Shown here one piece after another: positions 29,986 through 40,362 of a DNA stretch of 64,000 nucleotides; position 1 is the stretch's first letter; every line of letters begins with the position of its first letter. The translations under genes were made by a program, and so were the position numbers. The notes beneath the pieces were generated by a model. That model did not search any database. It was not told where the DNA came from and saw only the letters and a list, made by a program, of their open reading frames with translations. This stretch comes from Enterobacter vonholyi (GTDB lineage Bacteria; Pseudomonadota; Gammaproteobacteria; Enterobacterales; Enterobacteriaceae): assembly GCF_008364555.1 (NCBI RefSeq), contig NZ_VTUC01000003.1, positions 310,001-374,000 on the forward strand, given 5' to 3'.

Positions 29986-31455
29986 ATGGTTTCAGAAATT
30001 AAAACCACAGAAGCGCCCACGCTACGTCGTGAACTTAAGGCGCGTCACCTGACGATGATCGCCATTGGCGGCTCAATCGGTACAGGTCTTTTCGTTGCCT
30101 CTGGCGCAACGATTTCGGCAGCAGGCCCGGGTGGGGCACTTTTCTCTTATATCCTGATTGGCCTGATGGTGTACTTCCTGATGACCAGTCTTGGCGAACT
30201 GGCCGCGTACATGCCGGTATCCGGTTCGTTCTCGACCTACGGTCAAAAATACGTTGAAGAAGGCTTTGGCTTCGCGCTGGGCTGGAACTACTGGTACAAC
30301 TGGGCGGTCACTATCGCCGTTGACCTCGTTGCCGCACAGCTGGTGATGAACTGGTGGTTCCCGGATACGCCGGGCTGGATCTGGAGCGCCCTGTTCCTCG
30401 CCGTTATCTTCCTGCTGAACTACATTTCCGTGCGCGGTTTCGGCGAAGCGGAATACTGGTTCTCTTTGATCAAAGTGGCAACCGTCATCATCTTTATCGT
30501 CGTCGGTGTGGCGATGATCGTTGGTATTTTCAAAGGCGCAGAACCTGCGGGCTGGAGTAACTGGACGATAGGCGATGCGCCGTTTGCCGGTGGACTGTCG
30601 GCAATGATTGGCGTGGCAATGATTGTCGGCTTCTCCTTCCAGGGGACCGAGCTGATTGGCATCGCGGCCGGTGAGTCAGAAAACCCGGAGAAGAATATTC
30701 CGCGCGCGGTTCGTCAGGTCTTCTGGCGTATCCTGCTGTTCTATGTGTTCGCGATCCTGATTATCAGCCTGATCATTCCGTACACCGATCCAAGCCTGCT
30801 GCGTAATGACGTTAAAGACATTAGCGTCAGTCCGTTCACGCTGGTCTTCCAGCACGCCGGTCTGCTTTCAGCCGCGGCAGTGATGAACGCCGTTATCCTG
30901 ACCGCTGTGCTTTCAGCCGGTAACTCCGGGATGTACGCGTCCACCCGTATGCTCTACACGCTGGCATGCGACGGTAAAGCACCGCGTATTTTCGCGAAGC
31001 TGTCCCGTGGCGGCGTACCGCGTAACGCGCTGTACGCCACTACGGTGATCGCCGGTCTGTGCTTCCTGACCTCTATGTTTGGCAACCAGACGGTGTACCT
31101 GTGGCTGCTTAACACCTCCGGGATGACGGGCTTTATTGCCTGGCTGGGGATTGCCATTAGCCACTATCGTTTCCGCCGTGGCTACGTCAAACAGGGTTAT
31201 GACGTTAACCAGCTGCCGTATCGCTCAGGGTTCTTCCCGCTGGGTCCCATTTTCGCCTTCATTCTGTGCCTGATCATTACGCTGGGACAGAACTATGAAG
31301 CGTTCCTGGCGGACACCATTGACTGGGGCGCCGTCACGGCGACCTACATTGGTATTCCGCTGTTCCTCGTCATCTGGTTTGGCTACAAGCTGACGAAAGG
31401 AACAAAATTCGTTCGCTACAGTGAAATGGAATTCCCGGAACGATTTAAACAATAA
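29986..31455 (+). CDS. lysP: Lysine-specific permease LysP
   Basis: 489 residues, APC amino-acid transporter with 12 membrane segments. The family N-terminus RRELKARHLTMIAIGGSIGTGLFVASG is present. LysP is a proton-coupled L-lysine importer and in E. coli also binds CadC to signal lysine. A TACAAT -10-like element lies 40 bp upstream. It ends in a terminator. Confidence 0.96.
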   Translation: MVSEIKTTEAPTLRRELKARHLTMIAIGGSIGTGLFVASGATISAAGPGGALFSYILIGLMVYFLMTSLGELAAYMPVSGSFSTYGQKYVEEGFGFALGWNYWYNWAVTIAVDLVAAQLVMNWWFPDTPGWIWSALFLAVIFLLNYISVRGFGEAEYWFSLIKVATVIIFIVVGVAMIVGIFKGAEPAGWSNWTIGDAPFAGGLSAMIGVAMIVGFSFQGTELIGIAAGESENPEKNIPRAVRQVFWRILLFYVFAILIISLIIPYTDPSLLRNDVKDISVSPFTLVFQHAGLLSAAAVMNAVILTAVLSAGNSGMYASTRMLYTLACDGKAPRIFAKLSRGGVPRNALYATTVIAGLCFLTSMFGNQTVYLWLLNTSGMTGFIAWLGIAISHYRFRRGYVKQGYDVNQLPYRSGFFPLGPIFAFILCLIITLGQNYEAFLADTIDWGAVTATYIGIPLFLVIWFGYKLTKGTKFVRYSEMEFPERFKQ

Positions 31456-31473
31456 CCGCACTTCCTCTCTTTT

Positions 31474-31500
31474 AACCCGCTCATTCGAGCGGGTTTTTTT
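31474..31500 (+). terminator. Intrinsic terminator after lysP
   Basis: AACCCGCTC and GAGCGGGTT with a short loop, then T residues. Confidence 0.92.
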
Positions 31501-31545
31501 ATTCCCGTATCCTGAAACAAAGATATATTTCTTAACAATTTAATT

Positions 31546-31564
31546 GATAATAATTATCGTTTGC
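31546..31564. promoter_or_regulatory. Fur box upstream of cirA
   Basis: GATAATAATTATCGTTTGC matches 14 of 19 positions of the Fur consensus. A further TTATCGTTATCAA-like stretch follows at about 31,566-31,578, giving overlapping sites. Confidence 0.8.
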
Positions 31565-31679
31565 TTTATCGTTATCAAAAATAAGCGTGTCACCGACCCA
31601 CCGCAGATGTGGGCGGCAGGGAAGACGCTGTGAGCAATGATGATTTGATTTAGTTGTATTTACCTCATGGAGATATGGA

Positions 31680-33650
31680 ATGTTTAGGTTGAATCCCTTC
31701 GTCAGGGGAGGACTTTGTGCGTCCGCAATGTCCTTGGCCCTGCCTGTTATCGCAGCGGAATCCGGCGACACAATGGTTGTCACGGCCTCCGCGACCGAGC
31801 AAAACCTGAAAGACGCACCGGCAAGCATCAGCGTGATTACCCAGGAAGATTTGCAGCGCAAACCCGTTCAGAACCTGAAAGATGTGTTACGGGAGGTGCC
31901 GGGCGTTCAGCTCACGAGCGAAGGGGACAACCGTAAAGGGGTAAGTATCCGTGGACTGGACAGCAGCTACACGCTGATCCTGATCGACGGCAAGCGCGTC
32001 AACTCGCGTAACGCGGTGTTCCGCCATAATGATTTCGACCTCAACTGGGTGCCGGTTGACGCCATCGAACGAATCGAAGTGGTGCGCGGACCGATGTCTT
32101 CTCTGTACGGTTCCGATGCCCTGGGCGGCGTGGTGAACATTATCACCAAAAAAATCGGCCAGAAATGGACGGGCACCCTGAGCGCCGACTCCACGGTTCA
32201 GGAACACCGCGACCGTGGAGACACCTACAACGGTCAGTTCTATACCAGCGGTCCGCTGGTGGACGGCCTGCTGGGGCTGAAAGCCTACGGTAGCCTCGCG
32301 AAGCGCGAGAAAGACGGTCAGCAGAAATCTTCTACCACGGCGAGCGGTGAAACACCGCGCATTGAGGGCTTCACCAGCCGCGATGCGAATGTGGAATTCG
32401 CCTGGACGCCGTCTGAAAATCACGACTTTACGGCGGGCTACGGTTTCGATCGTCAGGATCGTGACTCGGATTCCCTCGACAAAAACCGCCTTGAGCGACA
32501 GAACTACTCGCTTAGCCACAACGGCCGTTGGGACGTCGGCAATAGCGAGCTGAAGGTTTACGGCGAAAAGGTGGATAACAAAAACCCGGGCAACAGCAAT
32601 CCGATCACGTCCGAAAGCAACGCGGTGGACGGGAAATACGTGCTGCCGCTGGGCGAAATCAACCAGCTACTGACCTTCGGCGGCGAATGGCGTCACGATA
32701 AGCTGAAGGATCCGGTCAACCTGATGGGCGGTTCGAGCAGCAGTACGTCGACAAGCCAGTATGCCCTGTTCCTGGAAGATGAGTGGCGTCTCTTTGAACC
32801 TCTGGCACTGACCACCGGCATCCGTATGGACGACCATGATACCTACGGCGACCACTGGAGCCCGCGCGCCTATCTGGTCTACAACGCGACCGATACCGTA
32901 ACGGTGAAAGGGGGCTGGGCTACCGCGTTTAAAGCGCCGTCTCTGCTGCAGCTGAGCCCAGACTGGGTTACCGGCTCGTGCCGCGGTGCCTGTGAGATTG
33001 TTGGTAACCCGGACCTGAAGCCGGAAACCAGCGAGAGCTTTGAATTCGGTCTGTACTACAGTGGAGAAGAGGGCTGGTTAGAGGGCGTGCAGGCCAGCGT
33101 CACCACCTTCCAGAATAATGTGGATGACCGTATCAGCATCAGCCGTACGGCCAATGCGAAACAGGCCCAGGGCTACACTAACTACGTTGGCCTGAATGCG
33201 GACGGTGAACCGATTTTCCGCTACTACAACGTTAACAAGGCGCGCATCCGCGGGGTGGAGACCGAGCTGAAACTCCCGCTGGCGGACGACTGGAAACTGA
33301 CGCTGAACTACACCTATAACGACGGTCGCGATATCAGCAACGGAGGCAACAAGCCGCTGTCCGATCTGCCGTTCCACACGGCTAACGGTACCGTTGACTG
33401 GAAGGCGACGCAGGACTGGTCGTTCTATGTTCAGGGCAACTACACAGGTGAGAAACGCGCGCTGACCAGCAGCGCTCCAACGCCGGGTGGCTATGTCATC
33501 TGGAATACCGGCGCCGCGTGGCAGGCGACGAAAAGCGTGAAGCTGCGTGCAGGCGTGCAGAACCTGCTGGACAAAGATCTGAGCCGCGACGATTACAGCT
33601 ACACGGAAGATGGCCGTCGCTACTTTGTCGGCGTGGATTATAAGTTCTGA
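31680..33650 (+). CDS. cirA: TonB-dependent catecholate siderophore receptor CirA
   Basis: 656 residues. A signal peptide ends near PVIAAES, and the TonB box DTMVVTA follows at once. The plug domain spans about 35-160, then a 22-strand barrel ends with the C-terminal aromatic residue in VGVDYKF. In E. coli it takes up linear catecholates such as dihydroxybenzoylserine, and is the colicin I receptor and a cefiderocol entry route. Fur boxes upstream indicate iron control. Confidence 0.96.
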   Translation: MFRLNPFVRGGLCASAMSLALPVIAAESGDTMVVTASATEQNLKDAPASISVITQEDLQRKPVQNLKDVLREVPGVQLTSEGDNRKGVSIRGLDSSYTLILIDGKRVNSRNAVFRHNDFDLNWVPVDAIERIEVVRGPMSSLYGSDALGGVVNIITKKIGQKWTGTLSADSTVQEHRDRGDTYNGQFYTSGPLVDGLLGLKAYGSLAKREKDGQQKSSTTASGETPRIEGFTSRDANVEFAWTPSENHDFTAGYGFDRQDRDSDSLDKNRLERQNYSLSHNGRWDVGNSELKVYGEKVDNKNPGNSNPITSESNAVDGKYVLPLGEINQLLTFGGEWRHDKLKDPVNLMGGSSSSTSTSQYALFLEDEWRLFEPLALTTGIRMDDHDTYGDHWSPRAYLVYNATDTVTVKGGWATAFKAPSLLQLSPDWVTGSCRGACEIVGNPDLKPETSESFEFGLYYSGEEGWLEGVQASVTTFQNNVDDRISISRTANAKQAQGYTNYVGLNADGEPIFRYYNVNKARIRGVETELKLPLADDWKLTLNYTYNDGRDISNGGNKPLSDLPFHTANGTVDWKATQDWSFYVQGNYTGEKRALTSSAPTPGGYVIWNTGAAWQATKSVKLRAGVQNLLDKDLSRDDYSYTEDGRRYFVGVDYKF

Positions 33651-33662
33651 TGTAGCCTGGAT

Positions 33663-33737
33663 GCCCGGTGGCGCCTCGCTTACCGGGCCTACAAAATCCA
33701 CGAATGTAGTCCGGGTAAGGCGAGGCCGCCACCCGGC
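33663..33737. repeat. BIME (paired REP units) between cirA and yeiG
   Basis: REP unit at 33,663-33,688 with an inverted partner at 33,711-33,737, in the convergent gap. No separate T-run terminator is seen here, so the REP stems may protect or end both transcripts. Confidence 0.85.
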
Positions 33738-33749
33738 AATCGGCTGCAC

Positions 33750-34577
33750 TTAGCCGAATAAATGCTCCGCATGGAAGCGGAGATGATCCTCAATAAAGGA
33801 CGCGATAAAATAATAGCTGTGGTCGTATCCCGGCTGGATGCGCAGCGTCAGCGGCCAGTCTTTCTGGCGTGCCGCTTCTGCCAGCACCGCAGGCTGCAGC
33901 TGTCCGGCGAGGAACTGATCCGCATCGCCCTGATCGATAAGCATCGGGATCGCATTTGCTGAGCTGCTGGCCAGCATCAGCGCACTGCTATCCCATTCCA
34001 GCCATTTCGCTTCATCTTCACCCAGATAGTTCGTGAAGGCTTTCTGCCCCCACGGCACCTGCGTTGGGTTCACAATTGGCGCAAATGCCGACGCGCTGAC
34101 GTATTTTCCCGGATTTTTCAGCGCCATGATAAGCGCCCCGTGTCCGCCCATCGAGTGGCCGCTGATCGCGCAGCGCTCGCCAACCGCAAACTGCGACTGC
34201 ACCAGCGCAGGAAGTTCATCGCGAATGTAATCATACATGCGGTAGTGGCGCGCCCAGGGCTGCTCGGTCGCATTGACATAAAACCCGGCGCCTCTGCCCA
34301 GATCGTATCCCGCATCGTCGGCCACATCATCGCCGCGCGGGCTGGTATCAGGCATCACCAGCGCAATACCCAGCTCGGCGGCAATACGCTGCGCGCCCGC
34401 TTTGGTGGTGAAGTTTTCGTCGTTGCAGGTCAGGCCTGAAAGCCAGAACAGAACCGGCGGATTTTCCGTCGGCGGCAGGAAAATGCTGAACGTCATCGCA
34501 CAGTTCAGGACGGTGGAGTCATGCCGCCAGCGCTGCTGTCGACCTTCAAAACAACGGTGCTCTTCGAGCAGTTCCAT
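33750..34577 (-). CDS. yeiG: S-formylglutathione hydrolase YeiG
   Basis: 275 residues, esterase D family alpha/beta-hydrolase. The nucleophile is in GHSMGG, the acid is likely in DQGDADQFL and the base in GYDHSYYF. It hydrolyses S-formylglutathione to formate and glutathione in formaldehyde detoxification. The N-terminus [12 protein letters not shown] is the family start. Monocistronic; divergent from the MFS gene. Confidence 0.94.
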   Translation of the reverse strand: MELLEEHRCFEGRQQRWRHDSTVLNCAMTFSIFLPPTENPPVLFWLSGLTCNDENFTTKAGAQRIAAELGIALVMPDTSPRGDDVADDAGYDLGRGAGFYVNATEQPWARHYRMYDYIRDELPALVQSQFAVGERCAISGHSMGGHGALIMALKNPGKYVSASAFAPIVNPTQVPWGQKAFTNYLGEDEAKWLEWDSSALMLASSSANAIPMLIDQGDADQFLAGQLQPAVLAEAARQKDWPLTLRIQPGYDHSYYFIASFIEDHLRFHAEHLFG

Positions 34578-34715
34578 GCAGGGCTCCTTAATGAGAATGC
34601 GTATTCATAAAAACCATAATACAGCCTTTTCATTGACCTGTGAGCAACTTTCACTTTCGCCTGACGGCCAGATGCTGCATCATAAATTTACTTTTCTTTA
34701 ACAATTGGAGCGGTC

Positions 34716-35864
34716 ATGGCGCTGCGTATTGCGCTCAGTGGGTTTGTCGTTCTGGTGGTGGCGATGGGAATTGGGCGCTTTGCCTTTACGCCTCAGGTGC
34801 CGCTGATGATTGCTGCCGGGCAGCTTACGCTGACCAGCGCGGGTTTGGTCGCGGCGATGAACTATCTGGGCTATCTGGTGGGCGCATGGGATGCTATGCG
34901 TGCGCACCGCTTTGTGGAAACGCGCCTCTGGCTTGGCATCACCGGCGCGGTGGCGCTGACGCTGCTCTCCGCGGCGGCGGATAACGCCGTCGTACACGGC
35001 CTGCTGCGCTTCGTGATTGGCTGCATGAGCGGCTGGTCGATGGTACTGATTGCCGCCTGGACTAACGAACGGCTTGGGCAGTTGGGTAAACCGGGCCTGA
35101 GCGCTGCCGTATTTGCCGGACCGGGGGCGGGCATTGCCCTGAGCGGGCTGCTCGCCGTCTATATCCAGGCGAAGTCCCTGTCGGCCGGGGCGGCATGGCA
35201 AATCTACGGCGTGCTGGCGCTGGTGCTGATTGCGCTGGTAGCGCGCTACCTGCCGCGATCCGGTCAGCTCCATCGACCGGGCACAGCACCAGAGCCGCTG
35301 GTGCTGACGGCGGATTTAAAACGTCTGGTCTGGAGCTACAGTCTGGCTGGCTTTGGATATATCCTCCCCGCGACCTTCCTTTCGCAAATGGCGGCGGTGC
35401 GTTTTCCCGGCAGCTTGTTTGCGCAGTTCGTCTGGCCGATTTTTGGTATCGCCGCCGTGGTGGGGATAGCGCTCAGTATTCTTTTACGCCATACCTCAAC
35501 GGCTAACCGCAGGCTGGCTATAGTCCTGTGGTTACAGGGGGCGGGCGTGCTGGCGGCCTGGCGGCTGCCGGGGATTGGCGGGTTGCTGACGGGGGGGCTG
35601 CTGGTGGGCGGCGGCTTTTTGTGTGCCGTGCAGCTCTCTCTTTTATATGGTCGCGAGCTGGCACCAAACCACACGCGCTATATGGCAGGCCTGCTCACCA
35701 CCGGGTATGCAATTGGTCAGTTGATTGGGCCGGTCACCTCGGCGTTATCAACCTGGCTTACCCACCGGCTGGAGCCGGCGCTGGGGCTGGCGGGCTTGGC
35801 GTTGTTCGTTGGAGGAGCCCTGGTCTGGAATCGTCACGCTGAAAGGCAACAGCAATTGCAATAA
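34716..35864 (+). CDS. YbfB/YjiJ-family MFS transporter
   Basis: 382 residues with about 12 membrane segments. The N-terminal VVLVVAMGIGRFAFTPQVPLM-type stretch, with a conserved GxGRFxYTP core, marks the YbfB/YjiJ family. Substrate unknown. GGAG precedes the ATG. It lies between yeiG and folE, a position that is empty in K-12, so it is an accessory gene. Possibly cotranscribed with nothing; folE starts about 100 bp later. Confidence 0.85.
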   Translation: MALRIALSGFVVLVVAMGIGRFAFTPQVPLMIAAGQLTLTSAGLVAAMNYLGYLVGAWDAMRAHRFVETRLWLGITGAVALTLLSAAADNAVVHGLLRFVIGCMSGWSMVLIAAWTNERLGQLGKPGLSAAVFAGPGAGIALSGLLAVYIQAKSLSAGAAWQIYGVLALVLIALVARYLPRSGQLHRPGTAPEPLVLTADLKRLVWSYSLAGFGYILPATFLSQMAAVRFPGSLFAQFVWPIFGIAAVVGIALSILLRHTSTANRRLAIVLWLQGAGVLAAWRLPGIGGLLTGGLLVGGGFLCAVQLSLLYGRELAPNHTRYMAGLLTTGYAIGQLIGPVTSALSTWLTHRLEPALGLAGLALFVGGALVWNRHAERQQQLQ

Positions 35865-35966
35865 TTATCGTCGTGAATACTGGATTATGTGCGTCGCCTC
35901 ACGCACAATGAGCGCATACTTTTGCCACAACGAGGGCAAAAGACGCCACACCTGCAGGAGAACAAA

Positions 35967-36635
35967 ATGTCATCACTCAGTAAAGAAGCTGCCCTGGTCC
36001 ACGAAGCCCTGGTTGCGCGCGGTCTTGAAACGCCACTGCGTCCGCCCGTACAGGATTTGGACAATGAAACCCGCAAGCGTCTGATTGCCGGTCATATGAC
36101 CGAAATCATGGAGCTGCTGAATCTCGATCTGAGTGACGACAGTCTGATGGAGACGCCGCACCGCATCGCGAAAATGTACGTCGACGAAATTTTCTCCGGC
36201 CTGGATTACGCCAACTTCCCGAAAATCACCGTCATTGAAAACAAGATGAAAGTGGATGAGATGGTGACGGTGCGCGATATCACGCTGACCAGCACCTGCG
36301 AACACCATTTCGTGACCATCGACGGTAAAGCGACCGTGGCGTATATCCCCAAAGATACGGTGATTGGCCTGTCGAAGATCAACCGCATCGTGCAGTTCTT
36401 TGCCCAGCGTCCGCAGGTGCAGGAGCGTCTGACGCAGCAGATCCTGACCGCGCTGCAAACGCTGCTGGGCACCAATAACGTGGCCGTCTCTATCGACGCG
36501 GTTCACTACTGCGTGAAGGCGCGCGGCGTGCGTGATGCGACCAGTGCAACGACCACCACCTCGCTGGGCGGCCTGTTTAAGTCAAGCCAGAATACCCGCC
36601 AGGAGTTCCTGCGCGCCGTACGTCACCACAATTAA
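35967..36635 (+). CDS. folE: GTP cyclohydrolase I FolE
   Basis: 222 residues from [21 protein letters not shown]. The frame extends upstream to 35889, but this ATG has a CAGGAG site and is the conserved start. Zinc ligands are in TCEHHF (Cys111) and HYCVKARG. It makes dihydroneopterin triphosphate, the first step of folate synthesis. yeiB follows after 19 bp, as in E. coli. Confidence 0.97.
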   Translation: MSSLSKEAALVHEALVARGLETPLRPPVQDLDNETRKRLIAGHMTEIMELLNLDLSDDSLMETPHRIAKMYVDEIFSGLDYANFPKITVIENKMKVDEMVTVRDITLTSTCEHHFVTIDGKATVAYIPKDTVIGLSKINRIVQFFAQRPQVQERLTQQILTALQTLLGTNNVAVSIDAVHYCVKARGVRDATSATTTTSLGGLFKSSQNTRQEFLRAVRHHN

Positions 36636-36654
36636 GTCTTACAGGGCAGGGACC

Positions 36655-37812
36655 ATGGAGCGAAACGTCACGCTCGATTTTGTTCGCGGCGTCGCCATTC
36701 TCGGTATCCTGCTGCTTAATATCGCCGCCTTCGGTTTGCCGAAGGCGGCTTATCTCAATCCTGCGTGGTATGGCGACATCACGCGCAGTGATGCCTGGAC
36801 GTGGGCGATCCTCGATCTCTTTGCGCAGGTCAAATTCCTCACGCTCTTTGCCCTGCTGTTTGGCGCAGGCCTGCAGCTTCTCCTCAAACGCGGTACGCGC
36901 TGGATCCAGTCGCGCCTGACGCTGCTGGTTCTCCTCGGCTTTATCCACGGCCTGTTCTTCTGGGACGGCGATATTCTTCTCGCGTATGGGTTAGTCGGGC
37001 TCATCTGCTGGCGCCTCATTCGCGATGCGCACAGCGTAAAAAGCCTGTTTAACACCGGCGTGATGCTGTATGTGATGGGGCTTGGCGTCCTGCTATTGCT
37101 GGGGATGATCTCCGGCGAGGCGACAAACCGTTCATGGATCCCGGATGCCGCTAACCTGCAGTACGAACAGTTCTGGAAGCTGAAAGGTGGTACGGAAGCG
37201 ATAAGCAACCGCGCGGATATGCTGGGGGACAACCTCCTTGCGCTGGGCGCGCAATACGGCTGGCAGCTGGCGGGCATGATGCTGATGGGCGCGTCATTGA
37301 TGCGCACCGGGTGGCTGAAAGGAGAATTCAGCCTGCGTCACTATCGTCGTACCGGCGCCGGTCTGGTGCTGCTCGGCGTGCTGATTAACCTCCCGGCGGT
37401 GATTGCGCAGTGGCATATCCACTGGGATTACCGCTGGTGCGCGTTCCTGCTCCAGGTGCCGCGTGAACTGAGCGCGCCGTTCCAGACCATCGGCTACGCG
37501 GCGCTGATCTATGGCTTCTGGCCAACGCTTTCCCGCCTGTGGATTGTCAGCGCTATCGCCTGCGTGGGCCGAATGGCGTTGAGCAATTACCTCCTGCAAA
37601 CGCTCATATGCACCACGCTTTTCTATCGCTTTGGCCTGTTTATGAAATTCGACCGCCTTACGTTGCTGGCGTTTGTTATTCCGGTCTGGGTGGTAAACCT
37701 GGCGTTTTCTGTTCTCTGGCTACGCTATTTCCGCCAGGGACCGCTGGAGTGGGTGTGGCGTCAGTTAACCGCATATGCTTCAGGGGTATCATTGAAAAAC
37801 ACATCCAGATAA
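36655..37812 (+). CDS. yeiB: DUF418 inner-membrane protein YeiB
   Basis: 385 residues from MERNVTLDFVRGVAILGILLLN, equal to E. coli YeiB; the in-frame ATG at 36532 lies inside folE and is rejected. About ten membrane segments. The fold is related to acyltransferase-3-type proteins; function unknown. Tight linkage to folE suggests one transcript. Confidence 0.92.
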   Translation: MERNVTLDFVRGVAILGILLLNIAAFGLPKAAYLNPAWYGDITRSDAWTWAILDLFAQVKFLTLFALLFGAGLQLLLKRGTRWIQSRLTLLVLLGFIHGLFFWDGDILLAYGLVGLICWRLIRDAHSVKSLFNTGVMLYVMGLGVLLLLGMISGEATNRSWIPDAANLQYEQFWKLKGGTEAISNRADMLGDNLLALGAQYGWQLAGMMLMGASLMRTGWLKGEFSLRHYRRTGAGLVLLGVLINLPAVIAQWHIHWDYRWCAFLLQVPRELSAPFQTIGYAALIYGFWPTLSRLWIVSAIACVGRMALSNYLLQTLICTTLFYRFGLFMKFDRLTLLAFVIPVWVVNLAFSVLWLRYFRQGPLEWVWRQLTAYASGVSLKNTSR

Positions 37813-37843
37813 CGATCTGGATCACAATCATTAACAAAACGGA

Positions 37844-37857
37844 TGTAAGCGTTTTCA
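37844..37857. promoter_or_regulatory. GalR/GalS operator upstream of galS
   Basis: TGTAAGCGTTTTCA fits the gal operator pattern TGTAAnCGnTTnCA. It indicates autoregulation of galS. Confidence 0.8.
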
Positions 37858-37861
37858 TGAC

Positions 37862-37877
37862 TGTGAGCTTCTTCACG
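37862..37877. promoter_or_regulatory. CRP site upstream of galS
   Basis: TGTGA, 6 bp, TCACG: nine of ten consensus positions, directly beside the gal operator. Confidence 0.8.
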
Positions 37878-37967
37878 TAGTCCCCTTTCTCTCGCTGCCA
37901 AAATAGCCACCTTGCTAAACACAGGGGGTGTCTGTGAGTTGCTGCAATCCTTTGAAGGATGGTGAAT

Positions 37968-38990
37968 ATGATCACCATTCGTGACGTCGCCCGTCAGGCG
38001 GGCGTTTCTGTGGCTACCGTCTCACGCGTGCTCAACAATAGCGCGCTGGTCAGCCCTGAAACCCGAGAAACCGTAATGAAAGCCGTGACCCAGCTCGGGT
38101 ACCGGCCAAATGCCAATGCCCAGGCGCTTGCGACGCAGGTCAGCGACACCATCGGCGTGGTGGTGATGGATGTCTCGGATGCCTTTTTCGGCGCGCTGGT
38201 GAAAGCGGTCGACATGGTGGCACAGCAGCATCAGAAATATGTCCTGATCGGTAATAGCTATCATGAAGCGGAAAAAGAGCGTCATGCCATTGAAGTGCTG
38301 ATCCGCCAGCGCTGTAACGCCCTGATTGTCCATTCAAAAGCCTTGAGCGATGAAGAGCTAACCGGATTGATGGAGCAGATCCCGGGCATGGTGCTGATCA
38401 ACCGCATTGTCCCCGGCTATGCCCACCGCTGCGTCGGGCTGGATAACGTCAGCGGCGCCATGATGGCCACGAAAATGCTCATCAACAACGGGCATCAGCG
38501 GATCGGTTATCTGGCCTCCAGCCATCAGATTGAAGATGACGAACTGCGGCACGAAGGCTGGCAAAATGCCCTGAAAGAGCACGGCATTACGCCATCCGAA
38601 AGCTGGGTGGGGACCGGCACGCCGGACATGCAGGGCGGTGAAGCGGCGATGGTGGAGCTGCTGGGCCGCAACCTGCAGCTGTCTGCGGTGTTTGCCTATA
38701 ACGACAGCATGGCGGCTGGCGCCTTGACGGCACTGAAGGATAACGGCATTGCGGTGCCACAGCATTTATCACTCATTGGTTTTGATGATATCCCGATTGC
38801 CCGTTACACCGACCCGCAGCTGACAACGGTGCGCTACCCCATTGCCTCTATGGCGAAACTGGCAACTGAGCTGGCATTACAGGGAGCGGCAGGGCTGCTG
38901 GATCCGGGCGCAACGCACTGTTTCATGCCGACTTTAGTACGTCGCCACTCCGTCGCGGCCCGGCAAATTGTGGTTCCGATCACTAACTGA
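37968..38990 (+). CDS. galS: Galactose isorepressor GalS (LacI family)
   Basis: 340 residues from [23 protein letters not shown], the lac-type HTH; an ATG nine bases upstream is less well placed for the AAGGA site. The ribose-binding-like effector domain follows from ~60. GalS represses mgl and gal genes until galactose or fucose binds. It precedes mglBAC and has its own gal operator and CRP site. Confidence 0.96.
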   Translation: MITIRDVARQAGVSVATVSRVLNNSALVSPETRETVMKAVTQLGYRPNANAQALATQVSDTIGVVVMDVSDAFFGALVKAVDMVAQQHQKYVLIGNSYHEAEKERHAIEVLIRQRCNALIVHSKALSDEELTGLMEQIPGMVLINRIVPGYAHRCVGLDNVSGAMMATKMLINNGHQRIGYLASSHQIEDDELRHEGWQNALKEHGITPSESWVGTGTPDMQGGEAAMVELLGRNLQLSAVFAYNDSMAAGALTALKDNGIAVPQHLSLIGFDDIPIARYTDPQLTTVRYPIASMAKLATELALQGAAGLLDPGATHCFMPTLVRRHSVAARQIVVPITN

Positions 38991-39003
38991 TTAGATCAGG
39001 TGA

Positions 39004-39017
39004 TGTAACCGTTTTCA
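39004..39017. promoter_or_regulatory. GalR/GalS operator upstream of mglB
   Basis: TGTAACCGTTTTCA, same pattern as the galS operator, just after the galS stop. Confidence 0.85.
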
Positions 39018-39020
39018 ATC

Positions 39021-39036
39021 TGTGAGTAAATTCACA
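39021..39036. promoter_or_regulatory. Consensus CRP site of the mgl promoter
   Basis: TGTGAGTAAATTCACA is a perfect TGTGA-6-TCACA site, 3 bp from the gal operator. Confidence 0.92.
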
Positions 39037-39284
39037 GTATCTTAACAAGGCGCTGACTATGATGTCAGCGTTTTAGGGGCTGAAACGCTATGTAACAGTG
39101 ATTATTCACTTTCACTATAGCCAATGTGCCGCAAACAACGAATAAAACGCATTTCTGGAGCGTTACCGAACACGGAAGAAAGAAATTTTATAAGTGAACT
39201 TCGGCTGTCAGTAACGTTTTATTAACACCTGCCCGCCGATCGTTATTCACAAGAACTACCCTGCATAAAAAAACCGGAGATACC

Positions 39285-40283
39285 ATGAATAAGAAGGTGT
39301 TGACCCTGTCTGCTGTAATGGCAAGCATGCTTTTTGGTGCAGCAGCGCACGCTGCGGATACCCGTATTGGTGTGACCATCTATAAATACGACGACAACTT
39401 CATGTCTGTTGTGCGTAAAGCGATTGAGAAAGATGCGAAAGCAGCGCCAGACGTTCAGCTGCTGATGAACGACTCCCAGAATGACCAGTCCAAACAGAAC
39501 GACCAGATCGACGTTCTGCTGGCGAAAGGCGTGAAAGCCCTGGCCATCAACCTGGTTGACCCGGCTGCAGCAGGCACGGTCATTGAAAAAGCGCGCGGTC
39601 AGAACGTGCCGATCGTCTTCTTCAACAAAGAACCTTCCCGTAAGGCGCTGGATAGCTACGACAAAGCGTATTACGTCGGTACTGACTCCAAAGAGTCCGG
39701 TATTATTCAGGGCGATTTGATCGCGAAACACTGGGCGGCGAACCCGAACTGGGACCTGAATAAAGACGGTCAGATTCAGTTCGTGCTGCTGAAAGGCGAG
39801 CCAGGCCACCCGGATGCTGAAGCGCGTACTACCTACGTTATCAAAGAGCTGAACGACAAAGGCCTGAAAACCCAGCAGCTGGCGTTAGATACCGCGATGT
39901 GGGATACCGCTCAGGCGAAAGATAAGATGGACGCGTGGCTGTCCGGCCCTAATGCCAACAAAATCGAAGTCGTTATCGCCAACAACGATGCGATGGCAAT
40001 GGGTGCGGTAGAAGCGCTGAAAGCACACAACAAATCCTCAATCCCGGTATTCGGCGTGGATGCACTGCCAGAAGCGCTGGCGCTGGTTAAATCCGGTGCG
40101 ATGGCCGGTACCGTGCTGAACGATGCCAACAACCAGGCGAAAGCCACCTTCGATCTGGCGAAAAACCTCGCCGATGGCAAAGGCGCGGCAGATGGCACCA
40201 ACTGGAAAATTGACAACAAAATTGTTCGCGTACCTTACGTGGGCGTAGACCAGTCCAACCTGGCTGAGTTTATCGGTAAATAA
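39285..40283 (+). CDS. mglB: Galactose/glucose periplasmic binding protein MglB
   Basis: 332 residues. The signal peptide ends at GAAAHA, with the mature protein starting [16 protein letters not shown]. The calcium loop DLNKDGQIQ is present. It binds D-galactose and D-glucose for import and feeds the Trg chemoreceptor. First gene of mglBAC, 294 bp after galS, with the CRP and gal sites in between. Confidence 0.97.
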   Translation: MNKKVLTLSAVMASMLFGAAAHAADTRIGVTIYKYDDNFMSVVRKAIEKDAKAAPDVQLLMNDSQNDQSKQNDQIDVLLAKGVKALAINLVDPAAAGTVIEKARGQNVPIVFFNKEPSRKALDSYDKAYYVGTDSKESGIIQGDLIAKHWAANPNWDLNKDGQIQFVLLKGEPGHPDAEARTTYVIKELNDKGLKTQQLALDTAMWDTAQAKDKMDAWLSGPNANKIEVVIANNDAMAMGAVEALKAHNKSSIPVFGVDALPEALALVKSGAMAGTVLNDANNQAKATFDLAKNLADGKGAADGTNWKIDNKIVRVPYVGVDQSNLAEFIGK

Positions 40284-40304
40284 GTTAGCGGTACTGTCTC
40301 CACT

Positions 40305-40328
40305 GGGCGCAATTCGTTGCGCCCTTTT
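40305..40328 (+). terminator. Hairpin/attenuator between mglB and mglA
   Basis: GGGCGCAA and TTGCGCCC around TTCG, followed by only four T. It probably attenuates read-through or guards the mglB 3' end, lowering mglAC against mglB. Confidence 0.7.
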
Positions 40329-40362
40329 ATAACGCGATATGCGAGGCCAACAAGGTATAATT

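Noticed and set aside
39061..39096. Imperfect inverted repeat with AGCGTTTTA and TGAAACGCT upstream of mglB
   Set aside because: It resembles a galS terminator or Cra half-site, but it has no T-run and only partial symmetry, so I did not assign a function.
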